30,866 nucleotides of DNA from Mariaggregatimicrobium sp964498785 (GCA_964498785.1 CAZCJL010000080.1:1-30866); one strand, 5' to 3'. Positions 16,794 to 25,277 are shown, counted from the stretch's first letter. The notes: a model not told the origin generated them from the sequence alone. Numbers and translations: made by a program.

Positions 16794-19700
16794 ATGCGGA
16801 AGTTATCTTTAATTATTACAATCATGGCAAGTGTGAATATCGGCTATTCAGCGGAAGCTCACCAACCAGACCCGAATAGCGGATTGTTTTATATTGCTCC
16901 GAAAATCAGAGCACAGGTGGATGGTGTTTTAAATGAGTGGCAGGAATTTACACCTGTGTATCTGAACACGTCGATACATGCAGAGTATCGAAAGCAGGAC
17001 TGGAGAGGTACGCAGGATTGCAGTGCGAAATTATGGTGGGGGTGGAGTAATCAGGGGCTTTATTTAGCCGCAGAGGTCATTGATGATTCGATTTCAGCGC
17101 CATTCACTGGTAAAAAGGTATGGGCAAATGATTGTATTCAGTTTGCGATTGATCCGATGGATGATAATTCACAGGATATGTATCAAAGCGATGACCGGGA
17201 ATTTGTTATCACAAGAATCGATTCCACACCAGTGGTTTATGAGTTTACATTTTCCGAACATCGTGAGTCAGGGGTTTGCGACTATCCGGCAATGGTAACT
17301 ATTTCGTCGGATACAATCCGCTATGAAGTGCTTATCCCGTGGTTGGAATTGGGTATTAGCGGGGCTCCGGGTGGTATGCATATTGGCGCGTCTGCGGTGG
17401 TTTTTGATAATGATGGTGACGATTTTAGAGGCTGGCTGGAATGGACAAACGGAATTGCGACAAAGAAGTTTACACTACCTTATGCGAATATATTACTTTA
17501 TGATAAACGCGCCAGAATGGCGCAGGCAATTGCAACGCAGCCGTTTTTAGCAGTTAGTGATACACTGTCATTTTGGGTGCATTCCCGTTATTGGCGACAG
17601 CAAATTTCATATCGTTTGCTTGAAAATAATGAAACCCTGTATCGACAATCGCGCTTTATTTATAAAAATTGGACAAAAATTTCAATTCCCCACAAATATC
17701 TTAAATGGGGACAACTTAAGTTGGAAGTCACATCCAGAAAAACGCAACAGCTTTATGATGTGGCGGTTTGGTCTAAACATCATATTACTGAACAAATTGC
17801 ATATCTGGCACAGCAAGCAGACGTTCTAAAAGATATAAAAGATGTTGAACCGACTGCACACATTTTAGTGCAGCATTGGGTCAACTGGCTGCAAAAGCGA
17901 TTTTCTTCTGCAATAACAGATTTTGATTTTTACAGTGTCATGATTCAGGCGAAAAAGCGAATTGATCAAATCCCGAATTTTTATATGAAACGCCAGGTTT
18001 TTTATGATCGTGAATATCGAATTGTTGAGAAAATGTATTTTTCTCAATCTGAAAAAATGGATAAACGCTACTTAATTTTTTTACCGGTTGATTTTGATAA
18101 AAATAAAAAATATCCGTTATTTATGTTTTTGCATGACCGTTGGGAAACTGAAGAAGCAATGGCTCGTCGTATCGCACAAGCACTATTGCTGACCGATATC
18201 CCGGCGATTGCCATCTTTCCGCATGAGTACTCCTATTTGGGAACAAACCAATTAACGTTAATAAATCTTGCTGAGCATCTTCAGGATGCGAAAAAAAAGT
18301 TTTCGATTGATGAACAGAAAGTTTTTGTCTTCGGAGAAGGGATGGGCGGACGAAATGCGCTCTGTTTCGCCTGTCAACATCCGGATCAGGTGGCAGCGCT
18401 ATCAATTATTCATGCGGAACTTGATACTTCTGTGAATGTGAGCAATTTACGATATACTCCCATTCAACTGGTCAGCGATGTTGACGCGGATGGAAAAGAC
18501 GCATTATTTATCAGAAAATTAGAAAAGAACAATGTCCGGGTGAATCATATTCAGTTCCCACAAAAGAAGAATATTTATTCAAATTCTTTTTTCAAATGGA
18601 TGCTTGTTCGCCAAAAAGCAAGCAACGTACGTGCAGTAAAACTTGATGTTGAGAATGCTTGTCCCAATAAAGTTTATTGGTTGGAAATTTTAGCAATGGA
18701 TGATTATTCCTATCCGGGATTCATCGATGCTGTCTGGGATTGTAACAAAGTTTTTATCGAAACAAACAATATCGCTGGTTTTTCGTTGATTAAAAGCAAA
18801 TTGCCACAGGGGACAACTTTCCCGCTTTCTGTGATGATTAATCAACGTGCCAAATTTAAAATAATTGACGACGATCAAAAATTCGTTTTTTATCAACAGA
18901 ACAATCTCTGGAAAAAATTTCAGAAGGATGATGCACAGCTCCTGAAAACGAGGTCAATTACCGGGCCGCTTTCGGCAATTTTTAAAAAAAACCTTCAGTA
19001 TGTTTACAGTACCGCCTCTGCGAATTCTGAATTTAATCATATTTCGTACAAGATAGCACGGGAAACGAGCAAACGGGGGAGAGAATATTACCTTGATCAT
19101 CTTGTCGTCGCAGATACGACAATTGCAAATAAGCCGATCACTTCGAATCTTTTAATTATCGGAAACGAACAATCAAATTATTATTTACAAAAAATAGCAA
19201 CGAAACTACCAATAACAGTTGGAGAAGACGGTAGCTTAAGATTTGGTCGCGCACTTTATTTTTCAGAAGGAAATGCTGCTTTTTATATTTACCCGAACCC
19301 GGAAAATACGGATTTTATGATTCTAATTGCAATGGCAGCGGATATTGCCGGATTAAAAAATTTAAAAAATGTGTGGAATCTGGACTATTCCAATCATATT
19401 TTCAAATATGATTATGTTGTGATCGATAAACAAGCCAGCGGAGAAACTTACAAGCGATGGATTGATTACGGATATTTCGATAAAAATTGGGAGGTGCAAT
19501 GGTTTAAGCCGGTATTTACCGGCGGACCGAAACGCTGGCATAATAATTATCTCATTGGCTTTGATGCAAATCAGCTTTCGTTGAATTCGAACTGGAAGGA
19601 AGGTGGAAAGGGAAATTTTACCTGGAAGATATATTCCAGAATTGAATCCAAATATGTTCGCAAACGTATTGAAGTACTTAACACGCTGTATCTGGCATTT

Positions 19701-20342
19701 GGTCAAATATCGGTTCAGGAAAATGAACAATGGCATGCACCGGAAAAGTCAAACGATGTCATTGATTTTGATTCTGTAATTCGTTTGACAATGGAAAAGT
19801 ACATCGATCCTTATTTTGCAATTAGCTTTGATACTCAGTTTCAGAAAGGATATAATTCTAAAACAAAAGAGCTTGTTTCCAAATTCGCGAATCCTTTTAA
19901 GTTATCTCAAACTGCCGGCATTACCCGCAACATCATAAAAAAGAAGAAATTTAAACTAACAAGTCGATTGGGTTATGGAGCGAAAGAAATTGTTGCTGCC
20001 AATCCTGAATTTAGAAAGTTATGGACAGGTGATGAGACCAAATGGATGAAAATTGATGGCGGTTTTGAGTGGTACACTGAAGTTCAATCGAATTTTATTT
20101 CTAATGTCAAATGGAAAAATAAATTAAAATTTTTTCAAGCTATTTTTTCATCAATCAGTCCGGGAAAAGACCCTAAAAAAAACTGGCAAAAATTAGATAT
20201 CTACTGGGAGCAGTTGTTTACAGCGCAACTAACCAAATATGTTCAGTTTAATGTGGTGACAAAATTTCTCTATGATCGAGATACATCAAAAGGGGGGCAA
20301 TTTTTGGAGAATGCGTCGCTGGGTTTGAGTTACAATTTTTGA
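16794..20342 (+). CDS. CBM9-like / inactive alpha/beta-hydrolase / DUF3078-like barrel fusion
   Basis: This giant exported protein (1182 residues) has a signal peptide ending near NIGYSAEA. Residues ~28-235 resemble a CBM9/DOMON-type carbohydrate-binding sandwich (KIRAQVDGVLNEW, LYLAAEVIDDSI, WANDCIQFAIDP). Residues ~420-620 resemble an esterase/prolyl-oligopeptidase-type alpha/beta-hydrolase (RYLIFLPVDFDKNKKYPLFMFLHD, VFVFGEGMGGRNALCFACQHP). Its nucleophile elbow is GEGMG, with Gly516 where Ser is expected, and no GxH is seen where the catalytic His should lie. A beta-rich segment after it (VYWLEILAMDDYSYPGFIDA) is typical of such exported hydrolases. From ~930 (NSNWKEGGKGNF) to the terminal Phe it reads as a DUF3078-type outer-membrane barrel. 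I infer a surface-anchored glycan-binding receptor rather than an enzyme. It sits between a Gfo/Idh dehydrogenase and a GH1 glycosidase. Confidence 0.78.
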   Translation: MRKLSLIITIMASVNIGYSAEAHQPDPNSGLFYIAPKIRAQVDGVLNEWQEFTPVYLNTSIHAEYRKQDWRGTQDCSAKLWWGWSNQGLYLAAEVIDDSISAPFTGKKVWANDCIQFAIDPMDDNSQDMYQSDDREFVITRIDSTPVVYEFTFSEHRESGVCDYPAMVTISSDTIRYEVLIPWLELGISGAPGGMHIGASAVVFDNDGDDFRGWLEWTNGIATKKFTLPYANILLYDKRARMAQAIATQPFLAVSDTLSFWVHSRYWRQQISYRLLENNETLYRQSRFIYKNWTKISIPHKYLKWGQLKLEVTSRKTQQLYDVAVWSKHHITEQIAYLAQQADVLKDIKDVEPTAHILVQHWVNWLQKRFSSAITDFDFYSVMIQAKKRIDQIPNFYMKRQVFYDREYRIVEKMYFSQSEKMDKRYLIFLPVDFDKNKKYPLFMFLHDRWETEEAMARRIAQALLLTDIPAIAIFPHEYSYLGTNQLTLINLAEHLQDAKKKFSIDEQKVFVFGEGMGGRNALCFACQHPDQVAALSIIHAELDTSVNVSNLRYTPIQLVSDVDADGKDALFIRKLEKNNVRVNHIQFPQKKNIYSNSFFKWMLVRQKASNVRAVKLDVENACPNKVYWLEILAMDDYSYPGFIDAVWDCNKVFIETNNIAGFSLIKSKLPQGTTFPLSVMINQRAKFKIIDDDQKFVFYQQNNLWKKFQKDDAQLLKTRSITGPLSAIFKKNLQYVYSTASANSEFNHISYKIARETSKRGREYYLDHLVVADTTIANKPITSNLLIIGNEQSNYYLQKIATKLPITVGEDGSLRFGRALYFSEGNAAFYIYPNPENTDFMILIAMAADIAGLKNLKNVWNLDYSNHIFKYDYVVIDKQASGETYKRWIDYGYFDKNWEVQWFKPVFTGGPKRWHNNYLIGFDANQLSLNSNWKEGGKGNFTWKIYSRIESKYVRKRIEVLNTLYLAFGQISVQENEQWHAPEKSNDVIDFDSVIRLTMEKYIDPYFAISFDTQFQKGYNSKTKELVSKFANPFKLSQTAGITRNIIKKKKFKLTSRLGYGAKEIVAANPEFRKLWTGDETKWMKIDGGFEWYTEVQSNFISNVKWKNKLKFFQAIFSSISPGKDPKKNWQKLDIYWEQLFTAQLTKYVQFNVVTKFLYDRDTSKGGQFLENASLGLSYNF

Positions 20343-20403
20343 GTAATCTTCAAAATAAACATAGACCAGGAAAGACAATAATATTAAAAAAGGAGTTTTT
20401 ACA

Positions 20404-21738
20404 GTGTTAAAATATCCAGATAATTTCACATGGGGATCGGCAACCGCTTCATATCAGGTGGAAGGCGCCTGGCGCGATGGCGGCAAAGGTGAATCAATAT
20501 GGGATCGATTCACGCATACGCCAGGAAATATTGAAAGAGGTGATACTGGCGATATTGCGTGTGATCAATACCACCGATATAAGGAAGATGTACAGCTCAT
20601 GAAAAGTTTGGGGCTTCATGCATACCGTTTTTCCATATCCTGGCCGCGCATTTTTCCCACCGGGAAAAAAGATATTAATCAACAGGGACTTGATCATTAT
20701 GACCGGTTAGTAGATGAGCTTTTAAAGGCCGGGATTGAACCGTGGGTTACTTTGCACCACTGGGATTTACCGCAGGCATTACAGGAAGAAGACGGCGGCT
20801 GGCCATTTCGCGGAATGTCAGATTATTTTGCTGAATACGCGAAAACAGTCGCCGAAAAATTGAGCGACCGAGTCACCCGATGGATGACATTTAACGAACC
20901 CTGGGTTATTGCTTTTATGGGGTACCGGGATGGCACATTTGCGCCTGGTATTAAGGATCAAAAACAAGCATATCAAGCTGCTTACCATTTGATGTTAGCG
21001 CATGGAAAAGCATATTCAGCTATCAAGAGTATCGACAAAAATAATATAGTTGGTTTTACACATAATTACCAAAACTTGTTTAATATTACCCGTGACGAGG
21101 CGTCTGAAGAATTTATCCGTTTTAAATGGGAAGAAAACAATGGCATTTTCCTGAATCCGGTTTTAAAAGGAACCTATCCACAAATAATTCTCGATAAAAT
21201 AGGAAGTGACGCGCCGCTGATTAATAAAAATGATCTAAAAATTATGAATCAGTGTGATTTTATCGGCATCCAGTATTATTTTGATATTATGGTGATGCAC
21301 GGCACTGATGAGTCTATACTGGAAATTAAAAACAGACCGTTATTTTTTGATTACACAGAAATGGGCTGGCCGGTAACACCAGGTGGGTTTTATGAATCAA
21401 TTATGACGTTAAAGAATAAATATAATGTCCATGAAATTATTGTTACCGAAAATGGTTCCGCGTGGCACGATGTTTTATCACATGATGGTAAAGTTTATGA
21501 TGATAAACGGCAGGACTATTTAAGAAAACACCTGTTCCAGGTTCACCGGGCAATAAATGACGGCGCACCAGTGACGGGATATTTTGCCTGGTCATTGATG
21601 GATAATTTTGAATGGGCTTTCGGATACCGACCCAGATTTGGTCTGATTTATGTAGATTACCCAACTCAACAGCGATTTATTAAGGAAAGCGGTTTTCTGT
21701 TTAAAAAAATTATTCAGGAGAATGGCCTGTCGCTTTAA
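20404..21738 (+). CDS. GH1 family beta-glycosidase
   Basis: This retaining beta-glycosidase of family GH1 (beta-glucosidase/galactosidase type) has 444 residues and is complete. It opens with FTWGSATASYQVEGAWRDGG, carries the acid/base TFNEPW with Glu165 and the nucleophile VTENG with Glu349, and ends with GYFAWSLMDNFEWAFGYRPRFGL, the conserved substrate-binding loop. There is no signal peptide, so it acts in the cytoplasm on imported oligosaccharides. The GTG start follows AAGGAG at good distance. It is the last gene of the three-gene run after the dehydrogenase and the large surface protein, and probably supplies sugars derived from the same glycan. Exact sugar preference cannot be read by eye. 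Confidence 0.97.
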   Translation: MLKYPDNFTWGSATASYQVEGAWRDGGKGESIWDRFTHTPGNIERGDTGDIACDQYHRYKEDVQLMKSLGLHAYRFSISWPRIFPTGKKDINQQGLDHYDRLVDELLKAGIEPWVTLHHWDLPQALQEEDGGWPFRGMSDYFAEYAKTVAEKLSDRVTRWMTFNEPWVIAFMGYRDGTFAPGIKDQKQAYQAAYHLMLAHGKAYSAIKSIDKNNIVGFTHNYQNLFNITRDEASEEFIRFKWEENNGIFLNPVLKGTYPQIILDKIGSDAPLINKNDLKIMNQCDFIGIQYYFDIMVMHGTDESILEIKNRPLFFDYTEMGWPVTPGGFYESIMTLKNKYNVHEIIVTENGSAWHDVLSHDGKVYDDKRQDYLRKHLFQVHRAINDGAPVTGYFAWSLMDNFEWAFGYRPRFGLIYVDYPTQQRFIKESGFLFKKIIQENGLSL

Positions 21739-21770
21739 GTAAATATTGATGTGATTTATGATTCCGAAAT

Positions 21771-21806
21771 AAAAAAAAACGAGCGCCATATAATAAGTGG
21801 CGCTCG
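21771..21806 (-). terminator. Intrinsic terminator of the sigma-28 cluster
   Basis: CGAGCGCCA (21780-21788) and TGGCGCTCG (21798-21806) form a perfect nine-base stem with a nine-base loop. On the minus strand the stem is followed by a run of nine T (21771-21779), the standard Rho-independent form. It closes the minus-strand gene run reading from fliA and lies 33 bases beyond the end of the convergent GH1 gene, on whose strand no U-run follows. Confidence 0.9.
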
Positions 21807-21929
21807 CGAACTATGGTGCAGGAACACAATACTCACAATATCAAAACTGAACATATATTTCCATATTCTCATCTAAATTAATCACATTTATTGTAATCAC
21901 ATTATTCAAGTACCTGCATCACAGTAATT

Positions 21930-22094
21930 TTATAATCCCATTGATTTAAATAACTTATCAACTAATTTGATAGTGAATTCTTCTTCAAAGTAAAAACCTG
22001 ATTTTAATCTTTCTTTCACCTGGTTCATTTTTTCGATACGAATCTGTTCGTCTGTTTTTTTGTCGATTTCAGGACAATGGGTTAACGTTTCGAT
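21930..22094 (-). CDS. FlgM-like anti-sigma-28 candidate with non-standard start
   Basis: This 54-codon frame has no ATG, GTG or TTG at a sensible place. A clean AAGGAG (22105-22100) on the minus strand lies five bases before an ATC at 22094. From there the product runs through CPEIDKKTDEQIRIEKMNQ to VKERLKSGFYFEEEF and ends KLVDKLFKSMGL. The 'I..VKERL.SGFY......LVDKL' pattern matches the sigma-binding C-terminal half of FlgM, the inhibitor of FliA. The frame follows the preceding gene by about 23 bases, lies in a cluster headed by fliA and precedes the terminator. Initiation at ATC, a decayed start, or use of the internal ATG at codon 23 are the options. The similarity is short, so the family call is tentative. 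Confidence 0.5.
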   Translation of the reverse strand: METLTHCPEIDKKTDEQIRIEKMNQVKERLKSGFYFEEEFTIKLVDKLFKSMGL

Positions 22095-22117
22095 AAGCGC
22101 TCCTTTCTTTTATTGAG

Positions 22118-22489
22118 TTATTCGTTTTGTAAAAGTTCATCGATTTTCTGCTGAGATATTTCCATTATTGATGAATTATAATGTTCTATTTCGATAATCT
22201 GATGCATCAAATCACTCAATTGATTGATTAACTCGTCTATTTCGGTGATTTCAATTCCGAACGATTCAAAATCAACCGAAGCCCACTCACTTTCCATGAT
22301 GTCTAATTTCTGCTTGCGTTTAGCAACAAGATCAGTAATTTTATTGAATTTCGAATGATTTGTAAATAGATTCTCAAAATCATTATTCTCTAATAACGAT
22401 TTTTGTTCTATGATTATATTAAACAGTGAATTCAGTGTTTTGATTTGTTTCCGTAATTCATTGGGAAACGGAAAATCGATCCTTTTCAT
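22118..22489 (-). CDS. Small coiled-coil protein (FlgN/FliT-like candidate)
   Basis: The 123-residue acidic, almost wholly helical protein shows heptad-like spacing of hydrophobics (LRKQIKTLNSLFNIIIEQKSLLE, IDELINQLSDLMHQIIEIEHYN). It has no signal, membrane span or enzyme motif. Its size, helical hairpin character and position between sigma-28 and an FlgM-like frame fit a flagellar type III export chaperone such as FlgN or FliT, but no diagnostic motif exists for eye-level assignment. The start is preceded by a weak CCGGGAT. A 138-base gap separates it from the upstream gene, and about 23 bases from the FlgM-like frame. An alternative is a general coiled-coil regulator. Confidence 0.6.
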   Translation of the reverse strand: MKRIDFPFPNELRKQIKTLNSLFNIIIEQKSLLENNDFENLFTNHSKFNKITDLVAKRKQKLDIMESEWASVDFESFGIEITEIDELINQLSDLMHQIIEIEHYNSSIMEISQQKIDELLQNE

Positions 22490-22627
22490 TTTGTCTGTAT
22501 CCCGGATTATTTATAAATGAGTGCTACGATAACTCAACGACACGAAGAAACAAGTAGTATAATTACAGCTATTTTATTTATCGCCATTTTGCGACTAAAC
22601 TTTAATGTTTATTACAAAAAATATATT

Positions 22628-23149
22628 TTAAACATGTTCAACTGTCAGATTACCCTCTGGTTCTGTTATGGCATTCAGGTTAAGATTTTCAAGTTCAGTT
22701 TCAAGAAATGCCTCAAAATCTTCCCACGCGTCAATCATCGGGATAACATCACAGCAGATATCTTCTCGTATTTTCAGTAATTCCTGGTTTTCAGTATTAG
22801 CTAAATCAATATTTATTAACAGATCGTTGATTTGTTTACTCATGGTTGAAAATTTACCACATAATTTTGGATATTTAAGTTGAAGATTTTCGACAATGAC
22901 AGTAATATTTGGTTCTAAGGTTTTTATTTCTAACAAATTTGATAATTCGCTAATTTCCTCCTTCACATCCCGTTCAATATCGGTGATTTCCAATACTGCG
23001 GCTTTTTGTTCTATACGATCAACTAACAAATCGATCATTTTTCCGTTCTTTAGATTACTATTTTGATGGATGATGCAATTTAATAATTCTTCATATAATT
23101 TTATTTCACGCTCGATCAGTCGTAAAATTCTAAATAAGACATATTCCAT
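22628..23149 (-). CDS. FlgN-like coiled-coil protein
   Basis: The 173-residue helical protein opens with LIEREIKLYEELLNCIIHQN and RIEQKAAVLEITDIERDVKEE, resembling the FlgN pattern of a first long helix with 'L...E...Y..LL.....' followed by a basic-acidic 'Q/K..L..I..L...R' helix. FlgN chaperones the hook-filament junction proteins FlgK and FlgL. No membrane span or catalytic motif is present. GAGGAG eight bases before the ATG is a strong ribosome-binding site. It lies 24 bases after the receiver-PAS protein. The flgK and flgL genes that often follow FlgN are not in this window. The call rests on pattern and context. Confidence 0.58.
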   Translation of the reverse strand: MEYVLFRILRLIEREIKLYEELLNCIIHQNSNLKNGKMIDLLVDRIEQKAAVLEITDIERDVKEEISELSNLLEIKTLEPNITVIVENLQLKYPKLCGKFSTMSKQINDLLINIDLANTENQELLKIREDICCDVIPMIDAWEDFEAFLETELENLNLNAITEPEGNLTVEHV

Positions 23150-23173
23150 GTGTAAAAACTCCTCAAGTTAGTT

Positions 23174-24226
23174 TCAGGATTGATCAATATCTAACATATT
23201 GGTATTTCCATAATAACGTTTTTTAACAGGTTGTGTAATCTGATTCAGTTTTTGTACAATGTGCTGAATACGCCACGCATTCTTTTCGATAATATTTAGT
23301 TTCTCAATAATCCACCCTGGTAATTCATTTTCTTTTAATAATAATAATTGAATATTACCTAAAATCGGGGTCAGAGGATTATTAATTTCATGATTAATTG
23401 CCACTGCAGTGTCCATTAGTACTGCTAATTTTTCGCTTTCCACCAATTCATTTTTAAGTTTCTTTAATTCGGAAATATCTTTGCCAATAAACATAATTCC
23501 GAGATTTTCATAATTTTTATCTTTGATTAATGATATCGAAAAACTAACCGGAATGTATTTCCCTGATGGTGTTAAAAAGTCAATTTCATAATTACGTATA
23601 GATTGTTGATTAAATACTTTTTCAATGAAATCTTCATCTCCTGGTGGCGTCGATAAATAATCGGATATAGATGTATTAACAATCTTTTCGGCAGGATAAC
23701 CAAAAATTTCTTCTGCCGCCCGGCTAAAAGATGTAATTAAGCCATGAAGATCCGTTGTAATGATAGCATCAGGCGAACAATGAATTAAATTTTCAAGAAA
23801 ATTTTTTGCATTTTTTAACGCTTTGTGTAATCGTTCATTTTCAATTTTTATTTTATTTGTAAACAGAACATTATCAATCACATTAATTAGCTCCTTGTGC
23901 CCAAATGGTTTATTCAGATACGCTGCTAATCCCATTTGAAATAGCTCGTTCTTTTTTTTCGGACATTCATTTACTGCCGTTAACATGATAATTGGCAAAC
24001 AAGCCAGTTCCTGATTTTGTGTTATCGCTTCATATACTTCATACCCGTTCATCCCCGGCATCAGATAATCAAGAAGAACTAAATCCGGCTGATGAGTGCC
24101 TATCATTTGCAAACCAGTTTGACCGTTGTAAGCAGATATCATGTCATATCCAGCGTTTGATAACAGCTTTTTGCTAAATTGGTGCATAACTTTATCATCA
24201 TCAATGAGTAAAATCGTGCCTTTCAA
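23174..24226 (-). CDS. Receiver-PAS-HisKA protein without ATPase domain
   Basis: The 350-residue product starts with a full receiver domain (~1-120): acidic pair in LLIDDDKV, phosphoacceptor Asp in LVLLDYLMPGMNGYE, MLTA and LNKPFG. A PAS domain (~140-260) follows with HCSPDAIITTDLHGLITSFSRAAEEIFGY. Then comes an H-box, AVAINHEINNPLTPILGNIQ, typical of HisKA dimerisation domains. The chain stops about 55 residues after it, so the entire HATPase module is missing. The start is TTG at 24226: AGGAG lies nine bases upstream and the next in-frame ATG would delete the acidic pair. It overlaps the GAF gene by 26 bases, suggesting translational coupling. It could be phosphorylated in trans or act as a dimerising receiver. 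Confidence 0.85.
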   Translation of the reverse strand: MKGTILLIDDDKVMHQFSKKLLSNAGYDMISAYNGQTGLQMIGTHQPDLVLLDYLMPGMNGYEVYEAITQNQELACLPIIMLTAVNECPKKKNELFQMGLAAYLNKPFGHKELINVIDNVLFTNKIKIENERLHKALKNAKNFLENLIHCSPDAIITTDLHGLITSFSRAAEEIFGYPAEKIVNTSISDYLSTPPGDEDFIEKVFNQQSIRNYEIDFLTPSGKYIPVSFSISLIKDKNYENLGIMFIGKDISELKKLKNELVESEKLAVLMDTAVAINHEINNPLTPILGNIQLLLLKENELPGWIIEKLNIIEKNAWRIQHIVQKLNQITQPVKKRYYGNTNMLDIDQS

Positions 24227-24725
24227 CAGGGGAATCTCCTTGTGCTAAAGAGGTGGTAATCAAATAATTTAATTGTGGAGCAAGCGATTCGATCATTCTG
24301 GTTAGAACTTTTACCTGCTCTGGTCCAAAAGCATTTGGTTTAATGTGTGCCAAATTTATCATGCCAATGACTACTTCATTATACATAATTGGAATGGCAA
24401 CAAATGAACGAATCGGATTATGTATGTGTCGAGCTCCCCGATGAATGTCTGGTAAACAAACTACTCGTTTTTTCTGTGCCAACCATGCGGATAATCCAAA
24501 ACCCATTTTAAAATTCATTGTTCGTATTAAATTGCAATTGTTTCCATATTGAGCAGCATTTTCAAGTTTTTCAGCTTCTTTATTTACTAACAGCAGATTG
24601 GCTGAATTAAAATCAACATTATCTTTAATATCCATTAACACTTTTTTATATATAGTTTTTCGATCCAAATGAATTTTAGAATTGTCATTTGAAGAACCGG
24701 GTAACCATCGTGGCAATTTGAACAT
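24201..24725 (-). CDS. GAF domain protein
   Basis: The 174-residue soluble protein is essentially a single GAF domain: DIKDNVDFNSANLLLVNKEAEKLENAAQYG, then MGFGLSAWLAQKKRVVCLPDI and SFVAIPIMYNEVVIGMINLAHIKPNAF. GAF domains bind small ligands or mediate dimerisation; nothing here indicates the ligand. ATG at 24725 is chosen, nine bases after AGGAG; a TTG at 24731 would leave only three bases. Its end overlaps the start of the receiver-PAS gene by 26 bases. In flagellar clusters of several phyla a GAF and a PAS/histidine-kinase-like gene sit beside fliA, so a role in sensory control of flagellar gene expression is inferred. Confidence 0.85.
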   Translation of the reverse strand: MFKLPRWLPGSSNDNSKIHLDRKTIYKKVLMDIKDNVDFNSANLLLVNKEAEKLENAAQYGNNCNLIRTMNFKMGFGLSAWLAQKKRVVCLPDIHRGARHIHNPIRSFVAIPIMYNEVVIGMINLAHIKPNAFGPEQVKVLTRMIESLAPQLNYLITTSLAQGDSPVERHDFTH

Positions 24726-24804
24726 AATCAAATTCTCCTAATTGAATGATTTTCTGAACAATGATGCACGAGATTTGTATTTTTTTGTAATTTGATGTGA
24801 TCCA

Positions 24805-25154
24805 TAAATTCTAAAATGAAAATTTAATTTCTATCCTGCATTATTCACAAAACGTGCCACAGAAGCACAGAGGTCACAGAGAAACAATAACTTGTGTGCA
24901 CATTACTTTTCAAGCTGAGTTAATAAAAATTCGAGTTACTATTGTTTGCGTAACGTTTTTAAAAGAAAAACTCCGTGTACTCTGAGCCTCTGTGGCCGTG
25001 ACTTTTTCAGGCTGAATGTGCGTTCCGCAGTGAATCGCTCCTGTGCGATTCTGGCGTATTTAAGCGATTCCACACTGCAAAGCATAAATGCTTTCCGGGC
25101 GCACCGGAGCATTGCACTTCAACCAGCAACAAAATAGTTATATGATTAGATTGG
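24805..25154. repeat. Composite repeat between fliA and the GAF gene
   Basis: This fills most of the gap between the GAF gene and fliA. The 29 bases at 24805-24833 match 30572-30600 with three differences, and 25108-25154 matches 30764-30814 imperfectly, so the two regions share both ends but not their middles. Inside are the 177-base repeat at 24835-25011 and a hairpin section with GAATCGC (25032-25038) pairing with GCGATTC at 25045-25051 or again at 25064-25070. GCAGTG (25027-25032) also pairs with CACTGC at 25073-25078. No gene is supported here. Confidence 0.6.
24835..25011. repeat. 177-base interspersed repeat, copy 1
   Basis: Aligns without gaps to 28258-28434, also 177 bases, with roughly 20 differences counted by eye. 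Its two ends (CCTGCATTATTCAC... and ...CTTTTTCAGG) are imperfect inverted repeats that include CCACAGA..C.CAGAG stretches. There is no coding potential. A non-autonomous mobile element is likely. Confidence 0.85.
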
Positions 25155-25277
25155 ACATTAACTTCAGAATTTTAGATGATATTAGAAATTCAGTAATTAA
25201 AACTCTATTTACGTTATTCGCCAAATCATAAAAATTCTTTAAAAGTGAGTTAAATTATTTATCGAACGGTATAACTC

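Noticed and set aside
22517..22883. Plus-strand frames opposite the FlgN-like gene
   Set aside because: Antisense to a gene with a strong ribosome-binding site in a consistent minus-strand run; no ribosome-binding site or family pattern of their own.
24946..25137. 63-codon plus-strand frame between the GAF gene and fliA
   Set aside because: It lies almost wholly in the composite repeat and its sequence is low-complexity and Arg/Ser-rich, as expected for a repeat read by chance.
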